A stretch of DNA of 37,545 nt from Pelagibacterales bacterium SAG-MED47 (GTDB lineage Bacteria; Pseudomonadota; Alphaproteobacteria; Pelagibacterales; Pelagibacteraceae): assembly GCA_014653355.1 (NCBI GenBank), contig JACWEO010000010.1, forward strand, positions 1-37,545, read 5' to 3'. Position numbers and translations under genes: made by a program. Of this stretch, positions 1 to 10,373 are shown piece by piece (within the stretch, counting starts at the first letter, position 1; every line of letters starts with the position of its first letter). Below the pieces are notes generated by a model that worked only from the letters and a program-made list of their open reading frames with translations, was not told the origin of the DNA and searched no databases.

Positions 1-87
1 TGCAAATTAATGCTCCTAATTCCATCAAAGCTTGAGCGTAATCACTAGATCTGGATGATATTCCAAATATAGATTTTTTTTTTAAAA
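1..87. repeat. Inverted exact copy of a mutY segment at the window edge
   Basis: Bases 1-87 are, read base by base, the exact reverse complement of 21035-21121 inside mutY. The match ends at base 88 (c here, where the mutY complement has g). The joint falls in a low-complexity stretch of ten T followed by AAAA at 74-87. The segment carries no reading frame of its own in this orientation and replaces the N-terminal part of rsmE. The likeliest explanation is a chimeric molecule from whole-genome amplification or an assembly error at a contig end. A true genomic inversion-duplication is possible but less likely. Confidence 0.93.
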
Positions 88-596
88 CAACAAAACAATT
101 AAGACAAAAAGAAAATTTTAAAGAATTATGGTTAGCTTTTTCTCCTATTAAATCAAATTTTCAAAATTTTATGATTCAAAAAGCAACAGAGTTAGGTATT
201 ACAAAATTTTTACCAATTATTTTTGACCGGACAGTGGTCAGAAAACTAAATAAAGAACGTTTACAAAAAATTATAATTGAAGCGAGTGAACAATCAAACC
301 GTATTAATGTACCCATAGTTGAAGAGTCTCAAAACTTAAATGATTTCTTAAAAACTTCCTCAATAGATTTAATTTTTACAGATTTAAATTCGAATAATAA
401 TAAAATTGATAAATCTAAGCTTACAGATAAACCGGTTTGCATTATCATAGGTCCAGAGGGTGACTTTTCAGAAGCTGAAAGACAGAAGATTCTTTCATTT
501 AAAGGTGTTCAGCCAATAAAAATTAATGAAAATATTTTAAGGTCAGAAACAGCGGTCATATCTGCAATTTCGATCATAAATTATGTGATTAATTGA
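87..596 (+). CDS. rsmE: 16S rRNA m3U1498 methyltransferase RsmE, N-terminally truncated
   Basis: RsmE is a SPOUT-fold enzyme that methylates U1498 of 16S rRNA with S-adenosylmethionine. About 169 residues can be read here, against roughly 240 for the family, so the N-terminal PUA-like domain is missing. The visible part starts near KTTKQLRQKE and runs through KATELGI, the SAM-binding loop IIIGPEGDFSEAE and the C-terminal knot motif ILRSETAVISA, then stops normally at 594-596. The frame is blocked upstream by stops at 33-35 and 39-41, which lie in the inverted mutY copy at 1-87. An internal ATG at 171 would give only 141 residues and is unlikely to be the real start. The truncation is probably an artefact of the left-edge chimera, so the organism may well have an intact gene. 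Confidence 0.88.
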   Translation, partial: TTKQLRQKENFKELWLAFSPIKSNFQNFMIQKATELGITKFLPIIFDRTVVRKLNKERLQKIIIEASEQSNRINVPIVEESQNLNDFLKTSSIDLIFTDLNSNNNKIDKSKLTDKPVCIIIGPEGDFSEAERQKILSFKGVQPIKINENILRSETAVISAISIINYVIN

Positions 597-655
597 TAAA
601 TTGTCGCGAAAACTAAAGTGTAATTTTTATAAAAGAGCTTTATATAGCTAGGTAA

Positions 656-3105
<2,450 letters not shown>

Positions 3106-3125
3106 TAGTATAGCTAAGAAAATTA

Positions 3126-4037
3126 ATGAATAATTCAAAGGCTAAAAAAAGAAATTTAAGTCAGGAAGATTTATTTAATTTTTCTGAATTATTTAAATTA
3201 ATGAAGCCAAGAGTAATGTCGTTGGTAATTTTTACTTGTGCTGTTGGTTTATTAACATCACCAAACTTTGTTTCAACTAAAGATGCTATAATTGGTATTT
3301 TATTAGTTTCCTTAGGCGCTGGAGCAGCCGGGGCATTGAACATGTGGTATGAGTCAGACTTAGATGCTTTAATGTCAAGAACTTGTCTAAGACCAATACC
3401 GACTGGTAAGGTTAACAGAAACCAAGCGCTTATTTTAGGTGTCACTTTATCTATAATTTCTGTTGTAGCCCTAGATTATTTTACAAACAGAATTTCAGCG
3501 GCAATATTACTTTTAACAATTTTATTTTATGTTTTCGTTTATACAATTTGGTTAAAAAGAAGAACACCTCAAAATATTGTAATAGGTGGAGCAGCTGGAG
3601 CCTTCCCACCAGTTATTGGATGGACTATTGCAACAGGTTCTTTGTCAATTGAACCATTAACTTTTTTCTTGATAATCTTTTTTTGGACTCCATCTCATTT
3701 TTGGGCCTTAAGTTTATATAAATCTGATGATTATAAAAAAGCCAATATACCGATGCTTCCATTGACAAATGGGGTTGAAAGTACAAAAATTAATATTTTT
3801 ATTTATTCTTTATTAATGCTCCCGGTAATTATTTTCCCTTATTTCATAGACTTTGTAGGATTAGCGTTCTTAATACCTTCAATATTATTAACTCTTTATT
3901 ATAATTTTTTGTGTTATGAACTTTATAATTTTAAGAAAAACAAATTTAATCCTAAAAAAGCAAAAGCAATATTTGGATATTCTATTTTATATTTATTTTT
4001 GGTTTTTGTTCTTTTTCTGATAGATAAGATTATATGA
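3126..4037 (+). CDS. ctaB: Protohaem IX farnesyltransferase (haem O synthase)
   Basis: CtaB is an integral membrane UbiA-family prenyltransferase that adds a farnesyl group to haem B, the first step to the haem A used by the aa3 oxidase. The 303-residue protein has about eight to nine hydrophobic segments. The aspartate-rich substrate motif is visible as NMWYESDLDALMSRT followed by LRPIPTG, and a second conserved loop is seen at WLKRRTPQNIVIGGAAGAFPP. It sits in the cox operon between coxA and the copper chaperone ctaG, as in other alphaproteobacteria. Its TGA stop overlaps the ATG of the following 41-aa ORF (ATGA), which suggests translational coupling. Haem A synthase (ctaA) is not in the window. 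Confidence 0.96.
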   Translation: MNNSKAKKRNLSQEDLFNFSELFKLMKPRVMSLVIFTCAVGLLTSPNFVSTKDAIIGILLVSLGAGAAGALNMWYESDLDALMSRTCLRPIPTGKVNRNQALILGVTLSIISVVALDYFTNRISAAILLLTILFYVFVYTIWLKRRTPQNIVIGGAAGAFPPVIGWTIATGSLSIEPLTFFLIIFFWTPSHFWALSLYKSDDYKKANIPMLPLTNGVESTKINIFIYSLLMLPVIIFPYFIDFVGLAFLIPSILLTLYYNFLCYELYNFKKNKFNPKKAKAIFGYSILYLFLVFVLFLIDKII

Positions 4038-4159
4038 TAACACCAGATAAAAAAACTAAAAGAAAAAATATTTTAACAGCTTTAGGAATTATAGCTTTTA
4101 TGATTTTTCTTTTCTTTTTTACATTGTATAACACTGGCGTATTTGATAGAGCGATATGA
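4034..4159 (+). CDS. Small CoxF-like membrane protein (41 aa)
   Basis: This short reading frame fills the only space between ctaB and ctaG. It overlaps both through ATGA junctions: its ATG at 4034 overlaps the ctaB stop, and its TGA at 4157-4159 overlaps the ctaG ATG at 4156. The 41-residue product has a basic N-terminus (MITPDKKTKRKN), one hydrophobic segment over about residues 13-31, and a short tail containing TGVFDRAI. Small one-helix proteins called CoxF occur at this position between ctaB and ctaG in other alphaproteobacterial cox operons. The position, size and topology match; the sequence similarity is from memory only. A role in oxidase assembly is inferred from context. Confidence 0.75.
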   Translation: MITPDKKTKRKNILTALGIIAFMIFLFFFTLYNTGVFDRAI

Positions 4160-4689
4160 TACAAAAAAAAAACGTAACACCTTTAATATTAGCAGGAATT
4201 TTTGTTTTAATGCTGGGATTATCTTATGCGGCAGTACCATTGTATGACTTATTTTGTAGGGTAACAGGGTTTGGTGGAACTACCCAAGTATCTAACAGTG
4301 CTCCAAAAATTGTATTAAATAAAATTGTTAGTGTCAGATTTGATACTAATGTTAATAATTTACCTTGGGATTTTAAGGCTAAGTCCAATGTTATTGATGT
4401 GAAAGTTGGCCAGGTGAACAAAATAGAATTTGAAGTAGAAAATTATGGTAACGAGCCCACAGCAGGAGTAGCAACCTTTAATGTTTCACCGTCTAGTTTT
4501 GGAAAGTATTATAGTAAATTAGGCTGTTTTTGTTTTGAGAAACAAGAATTAAAAGCTGGAGAAAAAGCAACATACATAATGACTTTTTATTTAGATCCTG
4601 AAATGGTAAATGATCCAACAACAAAAAATTTACAAGACGTAACTATGTCATATACTTTTTTCTCGACAGATTACTATAAACAATCATAA
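4156..4689 (+). CDS. ctaG: Cytochrome c oxidase copper-assembly protein CtaG (Cox11)
   Basis: CtaG/Cox11 is a membrane-anchored copper chaperone that delivers copper to the CuB site of subunit I. The 177-residue protein has one N-terminal membrane helix (about residues 9-29), then C34 in YDLFCRVTGFGG, and a periplasmic immunoglobulin-like domain. The copper-binding motif CFCF lies at residues 124-127, followed by the family sequence EKQELKAGE and YLDPEM. All three copper-binding cysteines expected for the family are present. It is translationally coupled to the preceding 41-aa ORF (ATGA) and coxC starts 8 bp later, the usual alphaproteobacterial order. Confidence 0.97.
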   Translation: MIQKKNVTPLILAGIFVLMLGLSYAAVPLYDLFCRVTGFGGTTQVSNSAPKIVLNKIVSVRFDTNVNNLPWDFKAKSNVIDVKVGQVNKIEFEVENYGNEPTAGVATFNVSPSSFGKYYSKLGCFCFEKQELKAGEKATYIMTFYLDPEMVNDPTTKNLQDVTMSYTFFSTDYYKQS

Positions 4690-4697
4690 TTCAAAAA

Positions 4698-5486
4698 ATG
4701 TCAGCTGAAAAAAAACATGATTATCACTTAGTAGACCCAAGTCCTTGGCCTATTTATGTTTCATTTTCATGCTTAGTATTGGCATTAGGATCTGTTTATT
4801 ATCTTCATACAGATGTTTCGTGGGGAATGTATCTTGGTTTTGCACTTTTAATTTATGGAGCCTACATGTGGTTTAGAGATGTTGTTATTGAAGCTGAACA
4901 CCAAGGTCATCACACACCTGTAGTTCAAATTCACCACAGATATGGAATGACATTGTTTATCGCATCTGAAGTAATGTTCTTTGTTGCATGGTTTTGGGCA
5001 TATTTTGATGTAAGTTTATTTCCAAATGAATTTGTCGGAAATGTTTGGCCACCAAAGGATATTGAAACTTTTGATCCTTGGGATATTCCATTAATCAATA
5101 CATTAATTTTATTATTATCAGGTACGACAGTTACATGGTCTCACCATGCCCTTTTAGAAGATGATAGAAAAAGTTTTATTCAAGGTTTGTGGTTAACTGT
5201 TATTTTAGGGTTTTGTTTTACTCTTTTACAAATATATGAGTATCAGCATGCATCATTTTCTTTTTCAGATCATATTTATGGATCAGTATTTTACATGGCA
5301 ACAGGATTTCATGGTTTCCATGTGCTTGTTGGAACTATATTTTTAGCTGTATGCTTGTTTAGAGGTAAGAGAGGTCATTTTAATAAAGATCACCATTTTG
5401 GATTTGAAGCTGCAGCTTGGTATTGGCATTTTGTTGACGTAGTGTGGTTATTTTTGTTCGCTGCAATCTATATTTGGGGAAGTTAA
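4698..5486 (+). CDS. coxC: Cytochrome c oxidase subunit III
   Basis: Subunit III stabilises the aa3 oxidase core and protects subunit I from turnover inactivation. The 262-residue protein has about seven membrane segments. Family landmarks are the N-terminal HDYHLVDPSPWP, RYGMTLFIASEVMFFVAWFW in the middle, and the C-terminal AAWYWHFVDVVWLFLF. It follows ctaG by 8 bp and precedes the SURF1 gene by 10 bp, completing the structural genes of the oxidase in this operon. Confidence 0.98.
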   Translation: MSAEKKHDYHLVDPSPWPIYVSFSCLVLALGSVYYLHTDVSWGMYLGFALLIYGAYMWFRDVVIEAEHQGHHTPVVQIHHRYGMTLFIASEVMFFVAWFWAYFDVSLFPNEFVGNVWPPKDIETFDPWDIPLINTLILLLSGTTVTWSHHALLEDDRKSFIQGLWLTVILGFCFTLLQIYEYQHASFSFSDHIYGSVFYMATGFHGFHVLVGTIFLAVCLFRGKRGHFNKDHHFGFEAAAWYWHFVDVVWLFLFAAIYIWGS

Positions 5487-5496
5487 TTTATATTCT

Positions 5497-6150
5497 TTGA
5501 AACATAAGTTTTTATTTTCAGTATTTACAATTTTTTTTATTTTAGTTTTTGTTGCCCTAGGTTCATGGCAAATCGTTCGTTTAAATTGGAAGAACAATTT
5601 AATATTAGAAATTGAAAATTCCTTAAAAAATCCACCTGTTGAATTAATAAACTCTAACTTAGAAAATTATCTTAAAATAAAAACATCAGGGTCAATAGAT
5701 TTAGAGAAACAAATTTATTTATATAATCTAAATGATACTGGAACACCAGGCTTTGAAGTTATAAATCCAATTTTAATTAATGATACTAATTATTTGATTA
5801 ATAGAGGTTGGATACCTTTTGAAAAAAAAAACTCTCAAGAGATTAATGTATTTGATGAAAATGATATAATTGGAACTTTAAAATTACAAGGAAGAAAGAA
5901 TATTTTTAAACCAGATAATGATTTAGAGGAAAATTATTGGTTTAGTTTAAATAGAGAGGACATATTAAAATTTACAGGAAAAGAATTCTCTAAATATATA
6001 ATTTATTTAAATGGAAACTATCAAGTTCCTAAACCAAAAAAAATTACCGCTAATATTTCTAATAATCATCAAAAATATGCTCTTACTTGGTTTTCATTAG
6101 CGATTTCAATTCTTTTGTTATATTTATATTTTAGAAAAAAGAATTATTAA
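5497..6150 (+). CDS. surf1: SURF1 family cytochrome oxidase biogenesis protein
   Basis: SURF1/Shy1 proteins help insert haem a into oxidase subunit I. The 217-residue product has the family layout: one N-terminal membrane helix (about residues 5-22), a soluble periplasmic domain, and a second helix near the C-terminus (about 193-211). Conserved pieces are LGSWQIVRLNWK, GTPGFEVINPI and INRGWIPF. The start is a TTG at 5497. No methionine codon lies in frame upstream after coxC, and starting further in would remove the first helix, so the rare start is well supported. It is the last cox gene; its stop codon is immediately followed by the ATG of thrC. Confidence 0.92.
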   Translation: MKHKFLFSVFTIFFILVFVALGSWQIVRLNWKNNLILEIENSLKNPPVELINSNLENYLKIKTSGSIDLEKQIYLYNLNDTGTPGFEVINPILINDTNYLINRGWIPFEKKNSQEINVFDENDIIGTLKLQGRKNIFKPDNDLEENYWFSLNREDILKFTGKEFSKYIIYLNGNYQVPKPKKITANISNNHQKYALTWFSLAISILLLYLYFRKKNY

Positions 6151-7524
6151 ATGAATTATATTAGTACAAGAAATAATCAGAAAAATTTTACTTTTAAAGA
6201 TGTTTTCCTTAAAGGTTTGGCAGATGATGGAGGTCTTTTTGTTCCAAAATCAATTAAACAATTTAAAAAAGAGGAATTAAATAATCTTAAAAACCTCAGT
6301 TATAATGATTTAGCTGCTGAAATAATTTATCCGTTTATAGGAGATTTTATGTCTAAAGATGACTTAATCTCGATAGTTTCAAAATCGTACTCAAATTTCA
6401 GATTTAATGATGTTGTAAAAATCTCTGATCTAGGAGATCTAAAAGTTTTAGAACTATTTCATGGTCCAACACTTGCTTTTAAAGATATCGCTATGCAACT
6501 CATAGGTAATTTTTATCAATATCATTTAGGACATGATCAAAAAAAAATTAATATAATAGTAGCAACTTCAGGTGACACTGGAGCAGCAGCGATAGATGCT
6601 TTAAAAGGAAAAAGCAATTTAAATGTTTTTGTATTGCACCCAAATAATAAAATTTCACCAGTACAAAGAAGACTAATGACAATACATGAAGAGAGTAACG
6701 TATTTAATATTGCAGTTGAAGGTAATTTTGATGATTGTCAAAATTTAGTAAAAGCAATGTTCAACGACGAAAAATTTTCTAAAGCAATTAATATGTCGGG
6801 TGTAAATTCAATTAATTGGGCAAGAATTATTGCTCAATCGGTGTATTATTTTTACGCTTATTTCAAAATTGAAAATGGTCAACCTTTATCTTTTTCTGTC
6901 CCAACAGGTAACTTTGGTGATATTTATGCTGGTTACTTAGCAAAAAAACTAGGTCTTCCAATTGATAAACTAATTGTGGCTACAAATAAAAATGACATAC
7001 TTCACAGAGCAATATCGGGTGGTGACTATACTCAAAAAAAAGTAGAGGAAACAAATACTCCAAGCATGGATATACAAATAGCTAGTAATTTTGAAAGGCT
7101 TCTATATGACATAAAAGATAGTAACTCTGAAGTTACAAAAGATGTAATGGCTGAAATAAGAAATAATACTTATAAAATTGATAAAAGTGATTTAGATAAA
7201 ATTAAAAAGAATTTTATATCTGAGATGCTTGATGAAAACGAGACTGTAGAAATGATAAAGACAATTAATGATGAGCATCAGACGGTAGTTGATCCACATA
7301 CTGCTGTGGGTATTGGTGCTGTGAGAAAATTAGGATTAGAAAAAAATTGTATTGTATTATCAACAGCGCACCCTTGTAAATTTCCAAAAGCAATAGAAGA
7401 TGCAATCTCAAAAACTGAAAATTTACCAGATAGTCTTAAATATGTTAATGACAGAAAAGAAAAATTTGAACTTCTTTCAAATGATATTGAAAAAGTTAAA
7501 AAATATGTAATGAATTCAATATGA
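6151..7524 (+). CDS. thrC: Threonine synthase
   Basis: ThrC is a PLP enzyme that converts O-phosphohomoserine to threonine. The 457-residue length and the N-terminal MNYISTRN with FTFKDVFLKGLADDGGLFVP match the bacterial type. The PLP-binding lysine is K111 in FHGPTLAFKDIAMQL, and IVATSGDTGAAA binds the phosphate. The gene abuts SURF1 with no spacer and its stop overlaps the peroxiredoxin start (ATGA at 7521-7524), so it is probably read from the cox operon. Its pathway partner thrB is about 1 kb away on the opposite strand (8462-9427). Confidence 0.97.
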   Translation: MNYISTRNNQKNFTFKDVFLKGLADDGGLFVPKSIKQFKKEELNNLKNLSYNDLAAEIIYPFIGDFMSKDDLISIVSKSYSNFRFNDVVKISDLGDLKVLELFHGPTLAFKDIAMQLIGNFYQYHLGHDQKKINIIVATSGDTGAAAIDALKGKSNLNVFVLHPNNKISPVQRRLMTIHEESNVFNIAVEGNFDDCQNLVKAMFNDEKFSKAINMSGVNSINWARIIAQSVYYFYAYFKIENGQPLSFSVPTGNFGDIYAGYLAKKLGLPIDKLIVATNKNDILHRAISGGDYTQKKVEETNTPSMDIQIASNFERLLYDIKDSNSEVTKDVMAEIRNNTYKIDKSDLDKIKKNFISEMLDENETVEMIKTINDEHQTVVDPHTAVGIGAVRKLGLEKNCIVLSTAHPCKFPKAIEDAISKTENLPDSLKYVNDRKEKFELLSNDIEKVKKYVMNSI

Positions 7525-8009
7525 AACTTAAAATAAAAGATCAAATACCAGATACAGATATTTTTCAACTTGTTGATGGAGAACCGCAAAAAAATAAATT
7601 AAGAGAAATCATAGGTGATGGAAAAAATGTTTTGTTTGGTTTGCCAGGGGCATTTACATCAACTTGTTCAAAACTTCACTTACCAGGTTTTGTTGCAAAT
7701 GCAGATAAAATCAAAGCCAAAGGAATAGAAAACATATTTTGTTTATCAGTAAATGACCCTTATGTAATGAATGGTTGGGGAGAGATTAATAATACTAGAA
7801 ATAATATAAAAATGTTATCCGATCCGTATTTGTTGTTCACGAAAGCAATTGGTGCAGAAGTTGACCGGAATGCAAAAGGAATGGGAATTAGATCAAATCG
7901 TTATTTAATGGTTATTGAAAACTTCACAATTATTAATATTCACGTTGAAAAAGAAACCAAGGAATGTGGCTTAACCTCAGCAGAGAATTTATTAATTAAT
8001 TTAATATAG
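7521..8009 (+). CDS. Peroxiredoxin of the Prx5 / AhpE-like (PrxII) group
   Basis: The 162-residue thioredoxin-fold protein reduces peroxides with a cysteine thiol. The peroxidatic cysteine is C49 in the signature LPGAFTSTCSKLHLPGF, which is that of the Prx5 group (glutaredoxin/glutathione-dependent enzymes). A second cysteine, C149, lies near the C-terminus in ETKECGLTSAENLL. Unlike some homologues it has no fused glutaredoxin domain. It overlaps the thrC stop by 4 bp and converges on rnhA, with a 30-bp gap that contains a small hairpin. The electron donor cannot be told from the sequence. Confidence 0.93.
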   Translation: MKLKIKDQIPDTDIFQLVDGEPQKNKLREIIGDGKNVLFGLPGAFTSTCSKLHLPGFVANADKIKAKGIENIFCLSVNDPYVMNGWGEINNTRNNIKMLSDPYLLFTKAIGAEVDRNAKGMGIRSNRYLMVIENFTIINIHVEKETKECGLTSAENLLINLI

Positions 8010-8013
8010 GAAA

Positions 8014-8036
8014 GGGCGTTCTGTTGCTAGGTGCCC
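8014..8036 (-). terminator. Candidate small hairpin between convergent prx and rnhA
   Basis: GGGC at 8014-8017 can pair with GCCC at 8033-8036, with two wobble pairs further in and a loop of about 11 bases. The hairpin fills most of the 30-bp gap between the convergent stops. On the minus strand it is followed by TTTCCTATATT, so it could end the long rnhA-side transcript; on the plus strand no T-run follows. The stem is short and I have not computed its stability. Confidence 0.35.
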
Positions 8037-8039
8037 CAA

Positions 8040-8462
8040 TTATGAGTTCGCGGCATTTCTAGCAAGTAAATCTACTTCATTGTTTAATTTGTCAGTTGAA
8101 TGTGCTTTTACCCAATTCCAACTGACTTCAAATTCCCTATTTAGTAGATCTAATTCTGTCCAAAGTTCTTTATTGCTTACTTCTTTTTTGTTTGCAGTTT
8201 TCCACCCATTTTTTTTCCAGTTATGTATCCATTCTGTTATTCCAGACTTTACGTATTTAGAGTCTGTAAAAATTTCAACTTTGCTGCCTCTTGAAATTTT
8301 TTTAAGAGCTTGTATAGGTGCTAATAATTCCATTTGATTATTAGTAGTATCTTTTTCACTTCCTGTTATTTCAGTTTTTTTTCCATCACTTAATATAATT
8401 GCTGCCCAACCACCTTTACCAGGATTTCCAATACATGAACCATCAGTGTATATCTTAATCAT
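8040..8462 (-). CDS. rnhA: Ribonuclease HI
   Basis: RNase HI cuts the RNA strand of RNA-DNA hybrids. The 140-residue protein has the whole catalytic set: D7 in YTDGSCIGNPGKGGW, E45 in NNQMEL, D67 in FTDSKYV and D131 in NEVDLLARNA, with H121 in WVKAHSTD. Its length is close to the usual 150 or so. It is the last gene of a 15-gene minus-strand run and its ATG overlaps the thrB stop by one base. A type II enzyme (rnhB, 23854-24414) is also present, so both RNase H classes are encoded in this window. Confidence 0.98.
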   Translation of the reverse strand: MIKIYTDGSCIGNPGKGGWAAIILSDGKKTEITGSEKDTTNNQMELLAPIQALKKISRGSKVEIFTDSKYVKSGITEWIHNWKKNGWKTANKKEVSNKELWTELDLLNREFEVSWNWVKAHSTDKLNNEVDLLARNAANS

Positions 8463-9427
8463 TACTTTAAATAATCTTTATAAGTTTTTAAATTATTGTG
8501 TATTAAGAGTTTTTGATAATACTCTCTTGGATCCTTTATTTTAATGAGCGCTGATTTAGGTGTATTTGAATAGTCAAAAAGTCTTGTTAGAAAATACCTC
8601 ATAGCTGCACCTCGACATAAAATATTCAATGAATTTTTTTCTTTAACTGAAAGTTTTTTAATACTTTCATAACCTTTAATCAAATTTTTTACCTTCATAT
8701 TATTTATTAAAAATTTTGATTTTTTTTTATCAAAACACAATGCATTAACGCAAATAGCGATTTCATACATAAAGTAGTCATTTGCAGCAAAGTAAAAATC
8801 AATCATTCCTGATATTTTGTTTTTCCTAAAAAAAATATTATCAATGAATAAATCTCCATGAATTATTCCGCTAGGTAATTTTTTTGGCCATTTCATTTTT
8901 ATATCTTTAAAATTTGTCTTTAGGAAATTTTCTATATTAATAAATCTTTTTGATTTAAACTTAATGCTGTTTAATAACGGATTTAAATATCTAATACCCA
9001 TAGAGTTCTTTCTTGAGAGATTAATTTTTTTTGTGGATAAATGCATCCCAGCCACCATCTCACCAATGTCATAACAATTTTTTAAATTTAGTGATTTCTT
9101 GTCTTTTCCTTTTAGAAAAGAAACAATACAAGCCGTTTTATTTTTAATCTTTATAAGATAACTTCCACTTTTATTTCTTTGTGGTTTTGGGCAATTTATT
9201 TTTGAATCATTTAATTGATCCATTAATTTCATAAAAAATGGTATTTCATTTTGAGAAACTCTTTTTTCAAAAATTGTAAGTATGAATTTTTTATTTTTTG
9301 ATCTTAACAAATAATTAGTATTTTCAATCCCTTGTTTAATACCTTTAAAGCTTATAATTTTTTCTATCTCAAATTTTTTATTGATATAAGAAATATCTTT
9401 TTTATTTATTTTTGTATAAACAGCCAT
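8462..9427 (-). CDS. thrB: Homoserine kinase (ThrB, aminoglycoside-kinase fold)
   Basis: This enzyme phosphorylates homoserine to O-phosphohomoserine, the substrate of ThrC. The 321-residue protein begins MAVYTKI, as in alphaproteobacterial ThrB of the choline/aminoglycoside kinase fold, not the GHMP type. It has GIENTNYLL in the nucleotide-binding lobe, the Brenner-type motif IIHGDLFIDNIFF with the catalytic Asp, and the metal-binding Asp in GMIDFYFA. It lies between ispH (1-bp gap) and rnhA (1-bp overlap), an arrangement known from other alphaproteobacteria. Confidence 0.94.
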   Translation of the reverse strand: MAVYTKINKKDISYINKKFEIEKIISFKGIKQGIENTNYLLRSKNKKFILTIFEKRVSQNEIPFFMKLMDQLNDSKINCPKPQRNKSGSYLIKIKNKTACIVSFLKGKDKKSLNLKNCYDIGEMVAGMHLSTKKINLSRKNSMGIRYLNPLLNSIKFKSKRFINIENFLKTNFKDIKMKWPKKLPSGIIHGDLFIDNIFFRKNKISGMIDFYFAANDYFMYEIAICVNALCFDKKKSKFLINNMKVKNLIKGYESIKKLSVKEKNSLNILCRGAAMRYFLTRLFDYSNTPKSALIKIKDPREYYQKLLIHNNLKTYKDYLK

Positions 9428-9428
9428 T

Positions 9429-10373
9429 TTAATTTAATTTTTTTGGAGCTTTGAAAACAACGTTTTCTTTAATGATTTCTACTTCATCTATACTGACTGT
9501 AAATTTATTTTTTAACTCATTTATAAAATTATCAACTAGAATCTCAGGAGCAGAAGCTCCAGAAGAAACACCAATCGTATTTGCATTTTTGATTAAATCA
9601 AATGGGATTTCACTTTGTGAATGAATTAATATCGAATTAGAGCAACCAGATTTTTTAGCAACTTCTACTAATCTTACTGAATTAGACGAATTTCTACTAC
9701 CTATCACAAAAAATAAATCACATTTTTTTGCAATATTTTTAACCGCCATCTGCCTGTTTGTAGTAGCATAACAAATATCCTCCTTCAAAGGTTCCTTAAT
9801 ATCTGGAAATCTATTTTTCAATATCTGGATTATATCTTTTGTATCATCAACTGATAATGTTGTTTGTGTAACATAAGAAATTTTTTTGTTATTTTGAATT
9901 TTATATTTTTTAGCTTCTTCTTCGTTTTGAATAAGATCAATTGATCCTTTAGGTAACTGACCCATAGTACCAATCACTTCAGGATGATTTTGATGTCCTA
10001 TTAAAATTAAATGATACCCAGCTTTACTTAGATTTTCAGCTTCTCTGTGTACTTTTGATACTAATGGGCATGTAGCATCAACATAAGTCATATTGTAGTT
10101 TTTAGCGTCCTCTGGTATTTTTTTTGGGACACCGTGTGCTGAAAAAATAACTGGTCTTGTTTTATCTTCAATCTCTTCAAGTTCCTCTACAAAAATAGCT
10201 CCCTTATCTTTTAAATCATCAACTACATATTTATTGTGAACTATTTCGTGGCGAACATAAACAGGAGCACCATATTTCTGAATTGATTTTTCAACAATTT
10301 CTATAGCTCTTTCAACTCCAGCACAAAAACCTCTTGGAGCTGATAGTAATATTTTTAATTTTTTATTTTTCAT
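9429..10373 (-). CDS. ispH: 4-hydroxy-3-methylbut-2-enyl diphosphate reductase
   Basis: IspH is the last enzyme of the MEP pathway, an Fe-S reductase that makes isopentenyl and dimethylallyl diphosphate. The 314-residue protein has the three cluster cysteines at C17 (PRGFCAGVERAIE), C102 (DATCPLV) and C201 (ICYATTNRQ), and the substrate histidines H42, H80 (SAHGVP) and H130 (HPEVIG). Its start overlaps the end of blh by 11 bp. It is therefore placed directly after the carotenoid/retinal genes, whose precursors it supplies. IspE, an earlier enzyme of the same pathway, is at 26827-27672. Confidence 0.98.
   Translation of the reverse strand: MKNKKLKILLSAPRGFCAGVERAIEIVEKSIQKYGAPVYVRHEIVHNKYVVDDLKDKGAIFVEELEEIEDKTRPVIFSAHGVPKKIPEDAKNYNMTYVDATCPLVSKVHREAENLSKAGYHLILIGHQNHPEVIGTMGQLPKGSIDLIQNEEEAKKYKIQNNKKISYVTQTTLSVDDTKDIIQILKNRFPDIKEPLKEDICYATTNRQMAVKNIAKKCDLFFVIGSRNSSNSVRLVEVAKKSGCSNSILIHSQSEIPFDLIKNANTIGVSSGASAPEILVDNFINELKNKFTVSIDEVEIIKENVVFKAPKKLN

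Noticed and set aside
1..87. Natural inversion creating an rsmE pseudogene
   Set aside because: Exact identity over 87 bases, position at the very edge of the window and a homopolymer junction make an amplification or assembly artefact more likely; raw reads would decide.
171..596. rsmE as a complete short gene starting at the ATG at 171
   Set aside because: Family-like sequence continues in frame upstream to about base 87, so this is an internal methionine of a truncated gene.
8010..8039. Hairpin between prx and rnhA as a riboswitch or small RNA
   Set aside because: It follows a stop codon between convergent genes and is only about 25 bases; a weak terminator is the more modest explanation and is listed with low confidence.
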